Source of the DNA: Stutzerimonas stutzeri
GTDB taxonomy: Bacteria > Pseudomonadota > Gammaproteobacteria > Pseudomonadales > Pseudomonadaceae
DNA length: 64,000 nucleotides
NCBI RefSeq assembly: GCF_000952685.1
Contig: NZ_JYHV01000020.1
Coordinates: 1-64,000 of the forward strand
Reading direction: 5' to 3'
The position numbers and the translations under genes are program-made. Below, one piece after another: positions 1-11,736 of this stretch. The notes beneath the pieces are model-generated. The model worked only from the letters and a program-made list of their open reading frames with translations, was not told the origin of the DNA and did no database searches. The number at the start of each line of letters is the position of its first letter. The stretch's first letter is position 1.

Positions 1-1095
1 TCGATCACCGACCGCAGCAAAGCCGAGGAATGGACCCAGAGCTTCATACTCAACATCCAGTCCGGCTATACCCCGGGCCCGGTCGGCTTTGGCGTTGACG
101 TGCTCGCCGGTCTGGCGGTCAAACTCGATGGCGGTGGCGGTACCTACGGCACCGGCTTGCTGCCGCGTCATAGCGATGGTCGTCCGGCCGATGATTTCGG
201 TCGTCTGGGCGTCGCGGCGAAAGCCAAGTTTTCCAATACCGAGCTGAAAATCGGCGAAATGATGCCGGTACTGCCGATCCTGCGCGCCGACGACGGCCGT
301 TCGCTGCCGCAGACCTTCGAGGGCGGCATGGTCACCTCGCGCGAAATCGATGGCCTGACCCTCAGCGGCGGTCAGTTCCGTCAGAACAGCCCGCGCGACG
401 ACGCCAGCATGGAAGACATGAGCTACGGCGGTGGCGTCTCCGACCGCTTCAACTACCTGGGTGGCGAATACGCCTTCAATGAAAAGCGCACCACCGTAGG
501 GTTGTGGACTGCCGAGCTGAAGGACGTCTACGAACAGCAGTACGTTCAGCTGCTGCACACTCAGCCGTTGGGCTCCGACCTGGCCCTGACCGCCAACCTG
601 GGCTACTTCCAGGGGGACGAGGACGGCAGCGCGCTGGCAGGCGAGCTGGACAACAAGACCTACTCCGGTCTGTTCGGTCTGAAAACTGGTGGCAACACCT
701 TCTACGTCGGCCTGCAGAAAGTCAGCGGCGATACCGGCTGGATGCGCGTCAACGGCACCAGCGGCGGCTCGCTGGCCAACGATAGCTTCAACAATTCCTA
801 CGACAACGCCGGCGAACGCTCCTGGCAGGTGCGTCACGACTATAACTTCGCCGCCATGGGTGTGCCGGGTCTGACCCTGATGAACCGCTACATCAGCGGC
901 GACAACATCAAGACCGCCGCCGACGACGATGCCAAGGAATGGGGCCGCGAAACCGAACTGGCCTACACCGTCCAGAACGGCCCGGCGAAGAACCTCAACA
1001 TCAAGTGGCGCAACTCGAGCTTCCGCTCCCAGGCCAACACCCGTGACCTGGACGAGAACCGCCTGATCTTCAACTACCCGATCTCCATCTTGTAA
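1..1095 (+). CDS. OprD-family outer-membrane porin, 5' end outside window
   Basis: Substrate-specific outer-membrane beta-barrel of the OprD family, which takes up amino acids or small carboxylates. The reading frame is open from the first base, so the signal peptide and first strands lie outside the window. About 364 residues remain against roughly 410-440 for the full family. What is visible are alternating amphipathic strands, the family segment YNFAAMGVPGLTLMNRY near residue 280, and a C-terminal strand ending in FNYPISIL just before the TAA. It has the same family landmarks as the complete porin at 19870-21105. An intrinsic terminator follows 54 nt downstream, so it is not co-transcribed with pobA. 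A role in aromatic-acid uptake is suggested only by the pobA neighbour and is speculative; the substrate cannot be read from sequence. Confidence 0.9.
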   Translation, partial: SITDRSKAEEWTQSFILNIQSGYTPGPVGFGVDVLAGLAVKLDGGGGTYGTGLLPRHSDGRPADDFGRLGVAAKAKFSNTELKIGEMMPVLPILRADDGRSLPQTFEGGMVTSREIDGLTLSGGQFRQNSPRDDASMEDMSYGGGVSDRFNYLGGEYAFNEKRTTVGLWTAELKDVYEQQYVQLLHTQPLGSDLALTANLGYFQGDEDGSALAGELDNKTYSGLFGLKTGGNTFYVGLQKVSGDTGWMRVNGTSGGSLANDSFNNSYDNAGERSWQVRHDYNFAAMGVPGLTLMNRYISGDNIKTAADDDAKEWGRETELAYTVQNGPAKNLNIKWRNSSFRSQANTRDLDENRLIFNYPISIL

Positions 1096-1149
1096 GCGGC
1101 ATCCACCACGCTGGACGCAACGCTCCTCGCTCCTGTTGCGGAAACTTTC

Positions 1150-1174
1150 GCCCGTCCTCGTGACGGGCTTTTTT
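1150..1174 (+). terminator. Intrinsic terminator of the OprD porin gene
   Basis: A seven-base-pair stem GCCCGTC/GACGGGC with loop CTCGT is followed by six T residues. It lies 54 nt after the porin stop codon. Confidence 0.85.
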
Positions 1175-2645
<1,471 letters not shown>

Positions 2646-2709
2646 CCCGGCAGGCTGGGCAGTGCCTGCTGGCGGTGCTAGCGTCAACGCTTTGCGCAGA
2701 GGCCACGTC

Positions 2710-3609
2710 ATGGAAGCCCGTCCGGCGAGCGTTCCGGTGTTCAAGCTCTACGGTGACCGTCTTGAGTGGACCACACCGGATCTACTGCATTGCGAATCGA
2801 TCCCAGAGCGCAGTCGCCTGCACGACTGGGAAATCAAGCCCCATCGGCATGGCGATCTGGTGCAATTGCTGTACGTTCGCAGCGGCTGGGCCGTGATCGA
2901 GATTGAAGGAGCGCAAATCCGGCTGGAACATCCGGCAATTCAAGTAGTGCCGCCGCTGTGCATTCACGGTTTCCAATTTTCCGACCAAATAGAGGGCTAT
3001 GTCATCACATTGGCAGCTCCGTTGGCCAGGGTGCTCGAGGAACAGCTCGCCGCACCCCAGCCCATTCTCGCTACGGCCGCCCTCTACCGCATCGGCGATG
3101 ATCTGCAATATCTCGATGGGCTCTTCGAAGCCATCAATCGCGAATACCTTTGCCCAGCCCCAGCACGGGAACTGCAGCTTCACTCGCTGATCGGCCTTGT
3201 CGTAACCTGGTTGCGGCGACAGGCACATGATCGACAGCGGGAGCGCCCATTGCCCGGACTGGACCATCTGCAGGCATTTTCTGCGTTGGTCGAGGCACAC
3301 TTTCGCGAGCAGCTCTCTATTGAGCAGTATGCGCACCGCATCGGCATCACGCCTGCATACCTGAACAACCTGACACGTCGGTTCGCTGGTTGTACCGCAC
3401 AGCAGGTAATCCATCAACGTTTGCTGCTCGAAGCAAAACGACAGCTGCTCTACACCGCACTCAGTGCCAAACAGATCGCCGAAGGACTCGGATTCTCTGA
3501 GGCGGCCTACTTTTCCCGGTTCTTCAAGCGCCTCATGGGGCTATCCCCCCAGGCGTTCCGTAAGCAGGATCGGTCTGAGCCGTCCCTATCATCGGATACA
3601 GGGCTCTGA
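2710..3609 (+). CDS. pobR: AraC-family transcriptional regulator, probable PobR
   Basis: Probable activator of pobA responding to 4-hydroxybenzoate. The 299-residue protein has an N-terminal cupin-like ligand domain (HRHGDLVQLLYVRSGWA near residues 46-62) and a C-terminal AraC/XylS double helix-turn-helix over about the last 100 residues (EQYAHRIGITPAYLNNLTRR, then SAKQIAEGLGFSEAAYFSRF). Start: an upstream in-frame ATG at 2629 lies inside pobA, but the ATG at 2710 is preceded by AGAGG at proper distance and opens with sequence that looks coding, so 2710 is preferred. It sits directly downstream of pobA on the same strand, compatible with co-transcription. Acinetobacter PobR is an unrelated IclR-type protein; the AraC type is the one known in Pseudomonas. 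Ligand specificity is inferred from context. Confidence 0.85.
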   Translation: MEARPASVPVFKLYGDRLEWTTPDLLHCESIPERSRLHDWEIKPHRHGDLVQLLYVRSGWAVIEIEGAQIRLEHPAIQVVPPLCIHGFQFSDQIEGYVITLAAPLARVLEEQLAAPQPILATAALYRIGDDLQYLDGLFEAINREYLCPAPARELQLHSLIGLVVTWLRRQAHDRQRERPLPGLDHLQAFSALVEAHFREQLSIEQYAHRIGITPAYLNNLTRRFAGCTAQQVIHQRLLLEAKRQLLYTALSAKQIAEGLGFSEAAYFSRFFKRLMGLSPQAFRKQDRSEPSLSSDTGL

Positions 3610-3721
3610 CAGGCCATCAAGCACAGGCCACGCTAGGGCTTCACGCCTCAACAGCAAGATCGACGCTGGCGATAACGAGGAAAGAGGCCGGATTAAAGTT
3701 CCGTAAAAACCGTCCAAAACG

Positions 3722-3751
3722 AAAAAGGCCAGCTCATCTCTGAACTGGCCT
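3722..3751 (-). terminator. Intrinsic terminator after tRNA-Pro(GGG)
   Basis: On the minus strand, arms GGCCAG (3745-3750) and CTGGCC (3727-3732) form a hairpin followed by a run of five T, 16 nt past the 3' end of the tRNA. It may also stop convergent pobR transcription. Confidence 0.8.
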
Positions 3752-3767
3752 AAATCGTGAAGTTTTT

Positions 3768-3845
<78 letters not shown>

Positions 3846-3877
3846 CGATGCTTTCAGCTCGGCTGGAAGCGGATCGA

Positions 3878-3906
3878 ACTATACATTAAGCAACTGAATA
3901 TGTGAA
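3878..3906 (-). promoter_or_regulatory. Probable sigma-70 promoter of tRNA-Pro(GGG)
   Basis: On the minus strand TTCACA (3901-3906), 17 nt, then TATAGT (3878-3883). This sits about 34 nt before the mature tRNA, leaving room for a 5' leader removed by RNase P. Confidence 0.5.
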
Positions 3907-3925
3907 AGTTTTTTATGCCAAGTAG

Positions 3926-4282
3926 TTAGTTCTTGAGCACCTGAAGCACATCTTCAAGCTCGGTGATCATTTGTCGGATCAGTTGCTTGTACTGCGTTGT
4001 GTCCTCACGAGCCTCGTCACCGGACATCCGCTGCCGAGCGCCGCCGATCGTGAAGCCTTGCTCATATAGCAATGACCGAATCTGCCGGATCATTAGCACG
4101 TCCTGCCGCTGGTAATAGCGCCGATTACCGCGACGCTTCACAGGATTGAGTTGCGGAAACTCCTGCTCCCAATAACGCAGCACATGCGGTTTGACCGCAC
4201 ACAGCTCACTGACCTCACCGATGGTGAAGTAGCGTTTGCCAGGTATCGTTGGCAATTCGTCGTTATGACTTGGTTCCAGCAT
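3926..4282 (-). CDS. MerR-family helix-turn-helix protein of the IHF operon
   Basis: Small DNA-binding protein of 118 residues. The winged helix-turn-helix of the MerR family is clear: [21 protein letters not shown] (near residues 18-38), then [15 protein letters not shown]. The C-terminal third is a short helix without the cysteines of metal-sensing MerR proteins, so no metal or drug ligand can be inferred. Its start lies inside ihfA (20-nt overlap), indicating translational coupling at the end of the thrS-infC-rpmI-rplT-pheS-pheT-ihfA operon, where homologues sit in many gamma-proteobacteria. Target genes are unknown. Confidence 0.9.
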   Translation of the reverse strand: MLEPSHNDELPTIPGKRYFTIGEVSELCAVKPHVLRYWEQEFPQLNPVKRRGNRRYYQRQDVLMIRQIRSLLYEQGFTIGGARQRMSGDEAREDTTQYKQLIRQMITELEDVLQVLKN

Positions 4283-4565
4283 AGGCTTCGACTCTGGCTT
4301 TTAGTTTTTGCCCTGGCCGGAATGTCACGACACGACGCGCCGTGATCGGGATTTCCTCACCGGTTTTCGGGTTGCGCCCAGGGCGCTGTCGCTTATCGCG
4401 CAGATCGAAGTTGCCGAAACCGGACAACTTCACCTGCTCGTTATGCTCGAGCGCCTGTCGAATTTCCTCGAAAAACAGTTCGACCAGTTCCTTGGCCTCG
4501 CGCTTATTCAAGCCTAGCTCTTCATATAGACGTTCCGCCATTTCAGCTTTCGTCAGAGCCCCCAT
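4263..4565 (-). CDS. ihfA: Integration host factor alpha subunit
   Basis: Subunit of the DNA-bending heterodimer IHF, which shapes sigma-54 promoters, recombination sites and replication origins. At 100 residues it is standard length, with the HU/IHF fold and the DNA-intercalating arm [13 protein letters not shown] containing the wedge proline. The start codon is only 3 nt from the pheT stop, and the ribosome-binding site (AAGGAA) lies within the pheT end, so translation is coupled. The link is notable because IHF typically assists sigma-54 promoters such as the three proposed in the nitrate cluster of this window. Confidence 0.97.
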   Translation of the reverse strand: MGALTKAEMAERLYEELGLNKREAKELVELFFEEIRQALEHNEQVKLSGFGNFDLRDKRQRPGRNPKTGEEIPITARRVVTFRPGQKLKARVEAYAGTKS

Positions 4566-4568
4566 ACG

Positions 4569-6947
4569 CTATTTCCTTAACGTGGCGTTGAACCTTTCTT
4601 CCAGGGAGGAGAGGATTTGCTGCATCGCACCACTCACCTCATCGTCGTTTAGAGTGCGCGAAGGGTGTTGCCAGGTCAAGCCGACTGCCACACTTTTGCT
4701 AAGAGGATCAATACCTTTACCCTGATAGACATCAAATAGCTTGAGGTCTGTCAGGTTCTCGCCTGCGGCCCTACGAATGCATAGCAACACATCGTCAGCC
4801 GGAACTTCACGTGCCACCAGAATCGCCAGGTCGCGACGCACTTCAGGGAAGCGGGATAGCTCACTGAAACGCGGTAGCCGGCCCTCGCTGATTTCTGCGA
4901 CCAGCAGCTCGAACAGATAGACGGGCTGATCGATACCCAGCGTGGCGGCCAGTTCAGGATGAAGACTTCCGATATAGCCGACCAGACGCCCTTCCCGCTC
5001 GATTCGAGCAGTCTGTCCAGGATGTAAAGCAGGATGCTCGGCGGCGGAAAAGCGATAGGAGACAGAGTCACCGGCATACCCGAGTAAGGCTTCTACGTCG
5101 GCTTTCATGTCATAGAAGTCAGCTGCGGCTCTATCGTTGCCCCAACCCTCCGGCAAACGGCTGCCGGTGATGACACCTGCCAACATCGGCTCCTGCTTCA
5201 ACTCGCCAAGCTGACCGACAAAACGTAGGCCGCTCTCGAACAGACGCACCCGCGTCTGTTGCCGGTTCAGGTTGTATTGCAATGCCTTGATCAACCCTGG
5301 CCATAGCGTCGCGCGCATCGCCGCCATGTCCGATGAAATCGGGTTGGCCAATTGCAGCGGCTCGACACCAGGGCTAAACAGCTCGAACATTTTCGGATCG
5401 ATGAAGCTGTAGGTGATCGCTTCCTGGTAGCCACGGGCAACCAGCAAGCGGCGCAGAGCGGGCAACTCGGCTCGGGATTCAGGGTTGGCTTCGGGGGCCA
5501 GACGTGCCTGGGGGTAACGCACCGGTAAGCGGTCGTAACCATACAGACGGCCCAATTCCTCGATCAGATCTACTTCGAGGCTGATATCGAATCGATGGCT
5601 GGGCACGCTGACTTCCCAAGACTCATCTCCCAGCTCAGCAACACCCAGACCCAGCGCTGACAATAGCGAGACGACCTGATCGCCCGCCATGCTTAACCCC
5701 AGCATCTGTTCTATTCGATCCTTGCGCAACAGAACCGGTGCAACGCGGGGGAGATCGGCTTCGCTAGCGACTTCGATTACGGGCCCGGCGCTGCCGCCGA
5801 CTATCTCCAGCAGCAGCGCAGTAGCCCGCTCCATGGCCCTACGGGCCAGCTGGGAATCAACCCCTCGCTCGTAGCGATGCGAGGCGTCGGTATGTAGACC
5901 ATAGGAGCGCGCCTTGCCGGCAAGGGCAATGGTGTCGAAGAAGGCACTCTCCAGGAACAGATCCTGTGTCGCGGCACTCACACCGCTGTGCTCACCCCCC
6001 ATGACCCCAGCAATCGCGAGGGCACGCTGGTGGTCGGCGATGACCAAGGTATCGCTGCGCAGAGTCACTTCCTGCCCATCAAGCAGGACGAGTTTCTCCT
6101 GATCCTCAGCCATCCGAACCCTGATCCCTCCTTGAATCTCGGCTAGGTCGAATGCGTGCAGCGGCTGCCCAAGTTCGAGCATCACGTAGTTGGTGACATC
6201 TACCACCGCGTCAATACTGCGGATATCGGAACGACGCAACCGCTCGACCATCCACAGCGGAGTGGGTCGCGACAGGTCCACATTACGAATCACGCGTCCG
6301 AGGTAGCGCGGACAAGCTGTGGGCGCCAACACCTCTACGGGACGCACCTCATCGTGGCTCGCAGCCACCGGAACGATATCGACTGGAGCGACCTTCGCGC
6401 CGTAGATGGCGCCTACCTCACGCGCAAGCCCCGCGATAGAGAGGCAGTCGCCACGGTTTGGCGTCAAGCCTATCTCGATGCTCGCATCATCCAGGCCGAG
6501 ATACACTCGAAGATCGCTACCAACGGGGGCATCACCAGCCAGCTCCATCAGTCCACTGTCGTCTGTACCAACCTGCAACTCGGTTTCCGAGCAGAGCATG
6601 CCGTTGGATTCGACGCCGCGAAGCTTCGCTTTCTTGATCTTGAAGTCGCCCGGCAGCTGCGCGCCGATCTGCGCAAAAGGAATCTTCAGCCCCTGGCGCA
6701 CATTGGGCGCACCACAGACTACCTGAAAGGTTTCGCTGCCGTTGCTGACCTGGCAGACGCGCAGCTTGTCCGCATCCGGATGTTGCTCGGTGCTCAGCAC
6801 CTCGCCCACGATAACGCCACTGAACTCACCGGCCACGGGGGTGACCGCATCCACTTCGAGGCCTACCATCGACAGCCGCGCTACCAGTTCCTCACGGGAA
6901 ACTTGCGGATTGACCCACGTACGCAACCACTGCTCGCTGAATTTCAT
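4569..6947 (-). CDS. pheT: Phenylalanyl-tRNA synthetase beta subunit
   Basis: Large subunit of the (alpha-beta)2 enzyme that charges tRNA-Phe; it binds tRNA and edits mischarged tyrosine. The 792 residues match the bacterial family. Domains in order: N-terminal EMAP-like tRNA-binding OB fold (about 40-150, with GEVLSTEQHPDADKLRVCQV), B3/4 editing domain (about 210-390), B5 domain (about 400-480), core catalytic-like domain, and the C-terminal ferredoxin-fold anticodon-binding domain (RFPEVRRDLAILV, about 705-717 onward). The start is supported by AGGAG six bases upstream, and it follows pheS by 32 nt. Confidence 0.98.
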   Translation of the reverse strand: MKFSEQWLRTWVNPQVSREELVARLSMVGLEVDAVTPVAGEFSGVIVGEVLSTEQHPDADKLRVCQVSNGSETFQVVCGAPNVRQGLKIPFAQIGAQLPGDFKIKKAKLRGVESNGMLCSETELQVGTDDSGLMELAGDAPVGSDLRVYLGLDDASIEIGLTPNRGDCLSIAGLAREVGAIYGAKVAPVDIVPVAASHDEVRPVEVLAPTACPRYLGRVIRNVDLSRPTPLWMVERLRRSDIRSIDAVVDVTNYVMLELGQPLHAFDLAEIQGGIRVRMAEDQEKLVLLDGQEVTLRSDTLVIADHQRALAIAGVMGGEHSGVSAATQDLFLESAFFDTIALAGKARSYGLHTDASHRYERGVDSQLARRAMERATALLLEIVGGSAGPVIEVASEADLPRVAPVLLRKDRIEQMLGLSMAGDQVVSLLSALGLGVAELGDESWEVSVPSHRFDISLEVDLIEELGRLYGYDRLPVRYPQARLAPEANPESRAELPALRRLLVARGYQEAITYSFIDPKMFELFSPGVEPLQLANPISSDMAAMRATLWPGLIKALQYNLNRQQTRVRLFESGLRFVGQLGELKQEPMLAGVITGSRLPEGWGNDRAAADFYDMKADVEALLGYAGDSVSYRFSAAEHPALHPGQTARIEREGRLVGYIGSLHPELAATLGIDQPVYLFELLVAEISEGRLPRFSELSRFPEVRRDLAILVAREVPADDVLLCIRRAAGENLTDLKLFDVYQGKGIDPLSKSVAVGLTWQHPSRTLNDDEVSGAMQQILSSLEERFNATLRK

Positions 6948-6979
6948 CCTGCTCTCCTAAACGTGTTGGCTATCTGCGG

Positions 6980-8138
<1,159 letters not shown>

Positions 8139-8151
8139 ATTGTCGATGGGC

Positions 8152-8508
8152 TTAGGCCAGAGAAGCTTTGGCTTTTTCGACAATGGCAGCAAAAGCTGCT
8201 TTTTCGTTCACTGCCAACTCGGCCAGAACCTTACGGTCGATCTCGATAGCCGCTTTTTTCAGGCCAGCGATGAAACGGCTGTAGGACAGACCATTTACAC
8301 GAGCGCCGGCGTTGATACGAGCGATCCAAAGAGCGCGGAACTGACGCTTCCGCTGACGGCGGTCACGGTAGGCATATTGGCCAGCCTTGATCACCGCCTG
8401 CTTGGCAACACGGAACACACGCGAACGAGCGCCGTAGTAGCCTTTGGCGAGTTTCAGAATTTTCTTGTGACGGCGACGAGCGACGACGCCACGCTTAACA
8501 CGAGCCAT
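8152..8508 (-). CDS. rplT: 50S ribosomal protein L20
   Basis: Early-assembling large-subunit protein, 118 residues, the usual length. The strongly basic N-terminal tail [17 protein letters not shown] and the segment [11 protein letters not shown] are diagnostic. In enterobacteria L20 also represses translation of the rpmI-rplT mRNA by mimicking its rRNA site; whether that applies here cannot be judged by eye. It lies 27 nt after rpmI, with ribosome-binding site AGAGGA. Confidence 0.99.
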   Translation of the reverse strand: MARVKRGVVARRRHKKILKLAKGYYGARSRVFRVAKQAVIKAGQYAYRDRRQRKRQFRALWIARINAGARVNGLSYSRFIAGLKKAAIEIDRKVLAELAVNEKAAFAAIVEKAKASLA

Positions 8509-8535
8509 GAGTTATTCCTCTGAGTCTTGACCGAA

Positions 8536-8730
8536 TTAACGAACGCGCAGCATGCGCTCTACTTTTGCGTTGTCAGACGGGTGCATCAGAGATGTACCAC
8601 GCAGCTGACGCTTACGCTTGGTAGACATTTTGGTCAGGATGTGGCTCTTGAAAGCGTGTTTGTGCTTGTAGCCATTCGCCGTCTTCTTGAAGCGCTTCGC
8701 AGCGCCACTTTTAGTCTTCATCTTTGGCAT
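8536..8730 (-). CDS. rpmI: 50S ribosomal protein L35
   Basis: Small basic ribosomal protein of 64 residues with the family signature [15 protein letters not shown] at the N-terminus and KRKRQLRGT near the middle. It lies between infC and rplT as in most bacteria. GGAG precedes the ATG at normal distance. Confidence 0.99.
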   Translation of the reverse strand: MPKMKTKSGAAKRFKKTANGYKHKHAFKSHILTKMSTKRKRQLRGTSLMHPSDNAKVERMLRVR

Positions 8731-8792
8731 GTTCGGTACTCCACAGTGTGGGTGATTTCAAATAACCGCAAGGCCTGCCAGTGCCCTGGTGG

Positions 8793-9338
8793 TTACTTTT
8801 TCTTCTTGGGAGCGATGACCATGATCAGCTGGCGTCCTTCCATCTTTGGATGCTGTTCGACCGAACCGTATTCAGCCAGGTCACCTTCGACCCGCTTCAA
8901 CAGTTCCATCCCCAGCTCCTGATGCGCCATCTCACGACCGCGGAATCTCAACGAAACCTTGGCCCTGTCCCCGTCACTCAGGAAACGTACCAGGTTGCGT
9001 AGCTTGACCTGGTAGTCCCCTTCTTCCGTCCCTGGACGAAACTTTACTTCTTTAACCTGGATCTGCTTCTGGTTCTTCTTCGCCGCAGCGACCTGCTTCT
9101 TCTTCTCGAACAGGTGCTTGCCGTAATCCATGATCCGGCAAACGGGAGGAACCGCATCGGCGGAAATTTCCACCAGATCCAATTTGGCTTCTTCAGCTAT
9201 ACGAAGCGCTTCATCAATCGAGACGATGCCAACCTGCTCGCCATCAGCACCAATCAAACGGACCTCACGAGCCGAGATATTCTCGTTGATCGGGGCCTTG
9301 GGTGCAGCTCGTTTATCCTGTCTCATTTCACGCTTAAT
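8793..9338 (-). CDS. infC: Translation initiation factor IF-3, probable AUU start
   Basis: IF-3 binds the 30S subunit, prevents premature subunit joining and proofreads the start codon. The protein (about 181 residues) carries the N-domain segment [20 protein letters not shown], the linker [14 protein letters not shown], and the C-domain [20 protein letters not shown]. Start choice: an ATG at 9344 overlaps the thrS stop codon, but the only Shine-Dalgarno (GGAG) is just 2 nt before it. The same GGAG is 8 nt before an in-frame ATT at 9338. An AUU start is the classic device by which IF-3 represses its own mRNA, so AUU is preferred. The ATG version would add two residues. Confidence 0.97.
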   Translation of the reverse strand: MKREMRQDKRAAPKAPINENISAREVRLIGADGEQVGIVSIDEALRIAEEAKLDLVEISADAVPPVCRIMDYGKHLFEKKKQVAAAKKNQKQIQVKEVKFRPGTEEGDYQVKLRNLVRFLSDGDRAKVSLRFRGREMAHQELGMELLKRVEGDLAEYGSVEQHPKMEGRQLIMVIAPKKKK

Positions 9339-9343
9339 AGTCA

Positions 9344-11266
9344 TTACTCCAATTCTTGGCGACCACGCCGGGAAACCGCTTGTGTCAGCAGCTGCGCGAA
9401 GTCATCCAGGGGCATGGAGCCCAAATCGACGCCTTCACGGGTGCGCACAGCAACGGCTCGTGTCTCTACTTCCCTGTCTCCGATAACCAGAAGATAGGGA
9501 ACCTTGAGCAAGGTATGCTCGCGGATTTTAAAGCCGATCTTTTCGTTTCTCAAGTCGGACTTGGCACGGAAGCCGCTTTGGTTAAGCGTTTTCTCCACTT
9601 CCAGTGCGAAATCAGCCTGCTTGTCGGTGATATTCATCACCACGGCCTGAGTTGGAGCCAGCCAGGCAGGGAAAGCGCCTTCGTAATGCTCGATGAGAAT
9701 TCCGATGAATCGCTCGAACGAGCCAAGAATTGCCCGATGGAGCATGACTGGCGTCTTGCGGCTGTTATCTTCCGCGACATAGCTCGCATCCAGGCGCTGA
9801 GGCATGTTCGGATCGTACTGCAAGGTGCCGCACTGCCAGGAGCGCCCGAGGCAGTCAAGCAGCGTGAACTCAATCTTTGGACCGTAAAACGCACCCTCGC
9901 CCGGCAGGTACTCCCACGGCAAGCCCGCCTCGTTCAGTGCACCGGCAAGTGCCGCTTCGGCACGATCCCAAAATGCGTCGTCACCGACACGTTTTTCCGG
10001 GCGGGTAGACAGCTTCAGTTTGATCTCACTGAAACCGAAGTCGGCGTATACCTGCATGGTCAGCTTGATAAAATCTGCCGCCTCGGCACTGACCTGTTCT
10101 TCCGTGCAGAAGATGTGCGCATCGTCCTGGGTGAAGCCACGGACCCGCATGATTCCGTGCAATGCACCAGATGGCTCGTTGCGATGGCAGGAGCCGAACT
10201 CGGCAAGACGCATCGGCAATTCGCGATAGCTTTTGAGGCCCTGGTTGAACACCTGAACATGACAGGGGCAGTTCATCGGCTTGATCGCGTAGTCGCGACT
10301 TTCCGACTCGGTCGTAAACATGTTTTCGGCGTAGTTGCCCCAGTGCCCGGATTTCTCCCACAGACTGCGATCGACGACTTGAGGCGTCTTGATCTCCTGA
10401 TACCCATTAGCCCGCTGCACGCCGCGCATGTACTGCTCGAGCACCTGATACAGAGTCCAGCCATTCGGGTGCCAGAAGACCATCCCCGGTGCTTCTTCTT
10501 GGGTATGGAACAGATCCAGGCGCTTGCCGATCTTGCGGTGGTCGCGCTTCTCGGCCTCTTCAATTCGCTGGATGTAGGCGGCAAGCTGCTTCTTGTCCGC
10601 CCACGCGGTACCGTAGATGCGTTGCAGCTGCTCGTTCTTCGCATCGCCACGCCAATATGCACCAGACAACTTGGTCAACTTGAAGGACTTGAGGAATCGG
10701 GTATTCGGCACGTGCGGGCCACGGCACATGTCAACATATTCTTCGTGGTAGTACAGCCCCATTGCCTGCTCGTCCGGCATATCCTCGACTAGGCGCAGCT
10801 TGTAATCCTCACCGCGCGACCGGAATACCTCGATCACGTCAGCACGCGGCGTGACCTTTTTGATCACGTCGTATTCAGTATCGATCAGTTCTTTCATTCG
10901 CTGCTCGATCGCAGCCATATCATCCGGCGTAAACGGCCGCTCGAAGGCGATATCGTAATAAAAGCCCTCTGCGATCACCGGCCCAATCACCATCTTGGCA
11001 GACGGATATAGCTGCTTGACCGCATGCCCAACCAGGTGCGCACAGGAGTGACGAATGATCTCCAGCCCCTCTTCATCCTTAGGCGTGATGATCTGCAGGC
11101 TCGCGTCGCGCTCGATCAGATCACAAGCATCAACCAATCGACCGTCTACTTTGCCCGCCAGAGTAGCCTTGGCGAGACCTGCGCCAATTGATTGAGCCAC
11201 CTCAGCGACGGAAACGGGATTATCGAAAGAACGCTGACTGCCGTCAGGAAGAGTAATGATGGGCAT
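9344..11266 (-). CDS. thrS: Threonyl-tRNA synthetase
   Basis: Class II synthetase charging tRNA-Thr, 640 residues. It has an N-terminal TGS domain, an editing domain with the HxxxH motif in [16 protein letters not shown] (near residue 73), class II motif 2 and the zinc-binding site ([10 protein letters not shown] near 332 and the histidine in TQDDAHIF), motif 3 in [14 protein letters not shown], and a C-terminal anticodon-binding domain. The start at 11266 has GGAGG upstream and fits the family N-terminus; a longer frame is not supported. It is the first gene of the translation operon, and its TAA overlaps the potential infC ATG. Confidence 0.98.
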   Translation of the reverse strand: MPIITLPDGSQRSFDNPVSVAEVAQSIGAGLAKATLAGKVDGRLVDACDLIERDASLQIITPKDEEGLEIIRHSCAHLVGHAVKQLYPSAKMVIGPVIAEGFYYDIAFERPFTPDDMAAIEQRMKELIDTEYDVIKKVTPRADVIEVFRSRGEDYKLRLVEDMPDEQAMGLYYHEEYVDMCRGPHVPNTRFLKSFKLTKLSGAYWRGDAKNEQLQRIYGTAWADKKQLAAYIQRIEEAEKRDHRKIGKRLDLFHTQEEAPGMVFWHPNGWTLYQVLEQYMRGVQRANGYQEIKTPQVVDRSLWEKSGHWGNYAENMFTTESESRDYAIKPMNCPCHVQVFNQGLKSYRELPMRLAEFGSCHRNEPSGALHGIMRVRGFTQDDAHIFCTEEQVSAEAADFIKLTMQVYADFGFSEIKLKLSTRPEKRVGDDAFWDRAEAALAGALNEAGLPWEYLPGEGAFYGPKIEFTLLDCLGRSWQCGTLQYDPNMPQRLDASYVAEDNSRKTPVMLHRAILGSFERFIGILIEHYEGAFPAWLAPTQAVVMNITDKQADFALEVEKTLNQSGFRAKSDLRNEKIGFKIREHTLLKVPYLLVIGDREVETRAVAVRTREGVDLGSMPLDDFAQLLTQAVSRRGRQELE

Positions 11267-11456
11267 GGCGCCTCCTCTCCTAGTGGTGACCCCTACCAAA
11301 GGCCACGTGGGTTGGGATGAGCCAGGAAAGCGATCCATCGAATAACCTGCCGCACGGTGGCAGGAGCACTAAAGCTGATCGATCCGGATCGAAGTCACTG
11401 GAAATATATGGAGCACGGATGCTTTCAGAAAGCCGCCGCACTGACAAGCAAGGCAT

Positions 11457-11485
11457 AAAAAAAGGGTCGCTAGCGCGACCCTTTT
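11457..11485 (-). terminator. Intrinsic terminator after tRNA-Val(GAC)
   Basis: Arms GGGTCGC (11464-11470) and GCGACCC (11475-11481) form a seven-pair stem with a four-base loop. On the minus strand seven T follow. A shorter T run on the other side makes it weakly bidirectional. Confidence 0.85.
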
Positions 11486-11491
11486 CGGAAT

Positions 11492-11567
11492 TGGTAGGCA
11501 CAATTGGATTCGAACCAACGACCCCCACCATGTCAAGGTGGTGCTCTAACCAACTGAGCTATGTGCC
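11492..11567 (-). tRNA. tRNA-Val(GAC)
   Basis: A 76-nt cloverleaf on the minus strand with encoded CCA. The acceptor stem is GGCACAT/TTGTGCC-like, the anticodon stem CCACC/GGTGG encloses loop TTGACAT with anticodon GAC, and the T-arm contains GGTTCGAATCC. Confidence 0.97.
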
Positions 11568-11581
11568 TCCGATGGACGCGC

Positions 11582-11609
11582 ATTTTAGAGATACGCCTGA
11601 GAGAGTCAA
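11582..11609 (-). promoter_or_regulatory. Sigma-70 promoter of tRNA-Val(GAC), stringent-type discriminator
   Basis: On the minus strand TTGACT (11604-11609), 16 nt, TAAAAT (11582-11587), followed at once by GCGCG. A GC-rich discriminator after the -10 box is typical of promoters shut down by ppGpp. The tRNA starts 14 nt downstream of the -10 element. Confidence 0.75.
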
Positions 11610-11736
11610 GCGCTTTTTTCGCTAAGCCACTGATATACGTAATTTTTGGATTCCAAAAAGTCTCTCGCACCGCTATGGCATAGGAAGTCCTGTAGCGATA
11701 GCATCAGCGTCAAATATTCAAAACAGGGCAAACAGA

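Noticed and set aside
9356..10792. A 478-codon plus-strand frame antisense to thrS
   Set aside because: thrS is unmistakable on the other strand; this frame has no start signal or recognisable domain.
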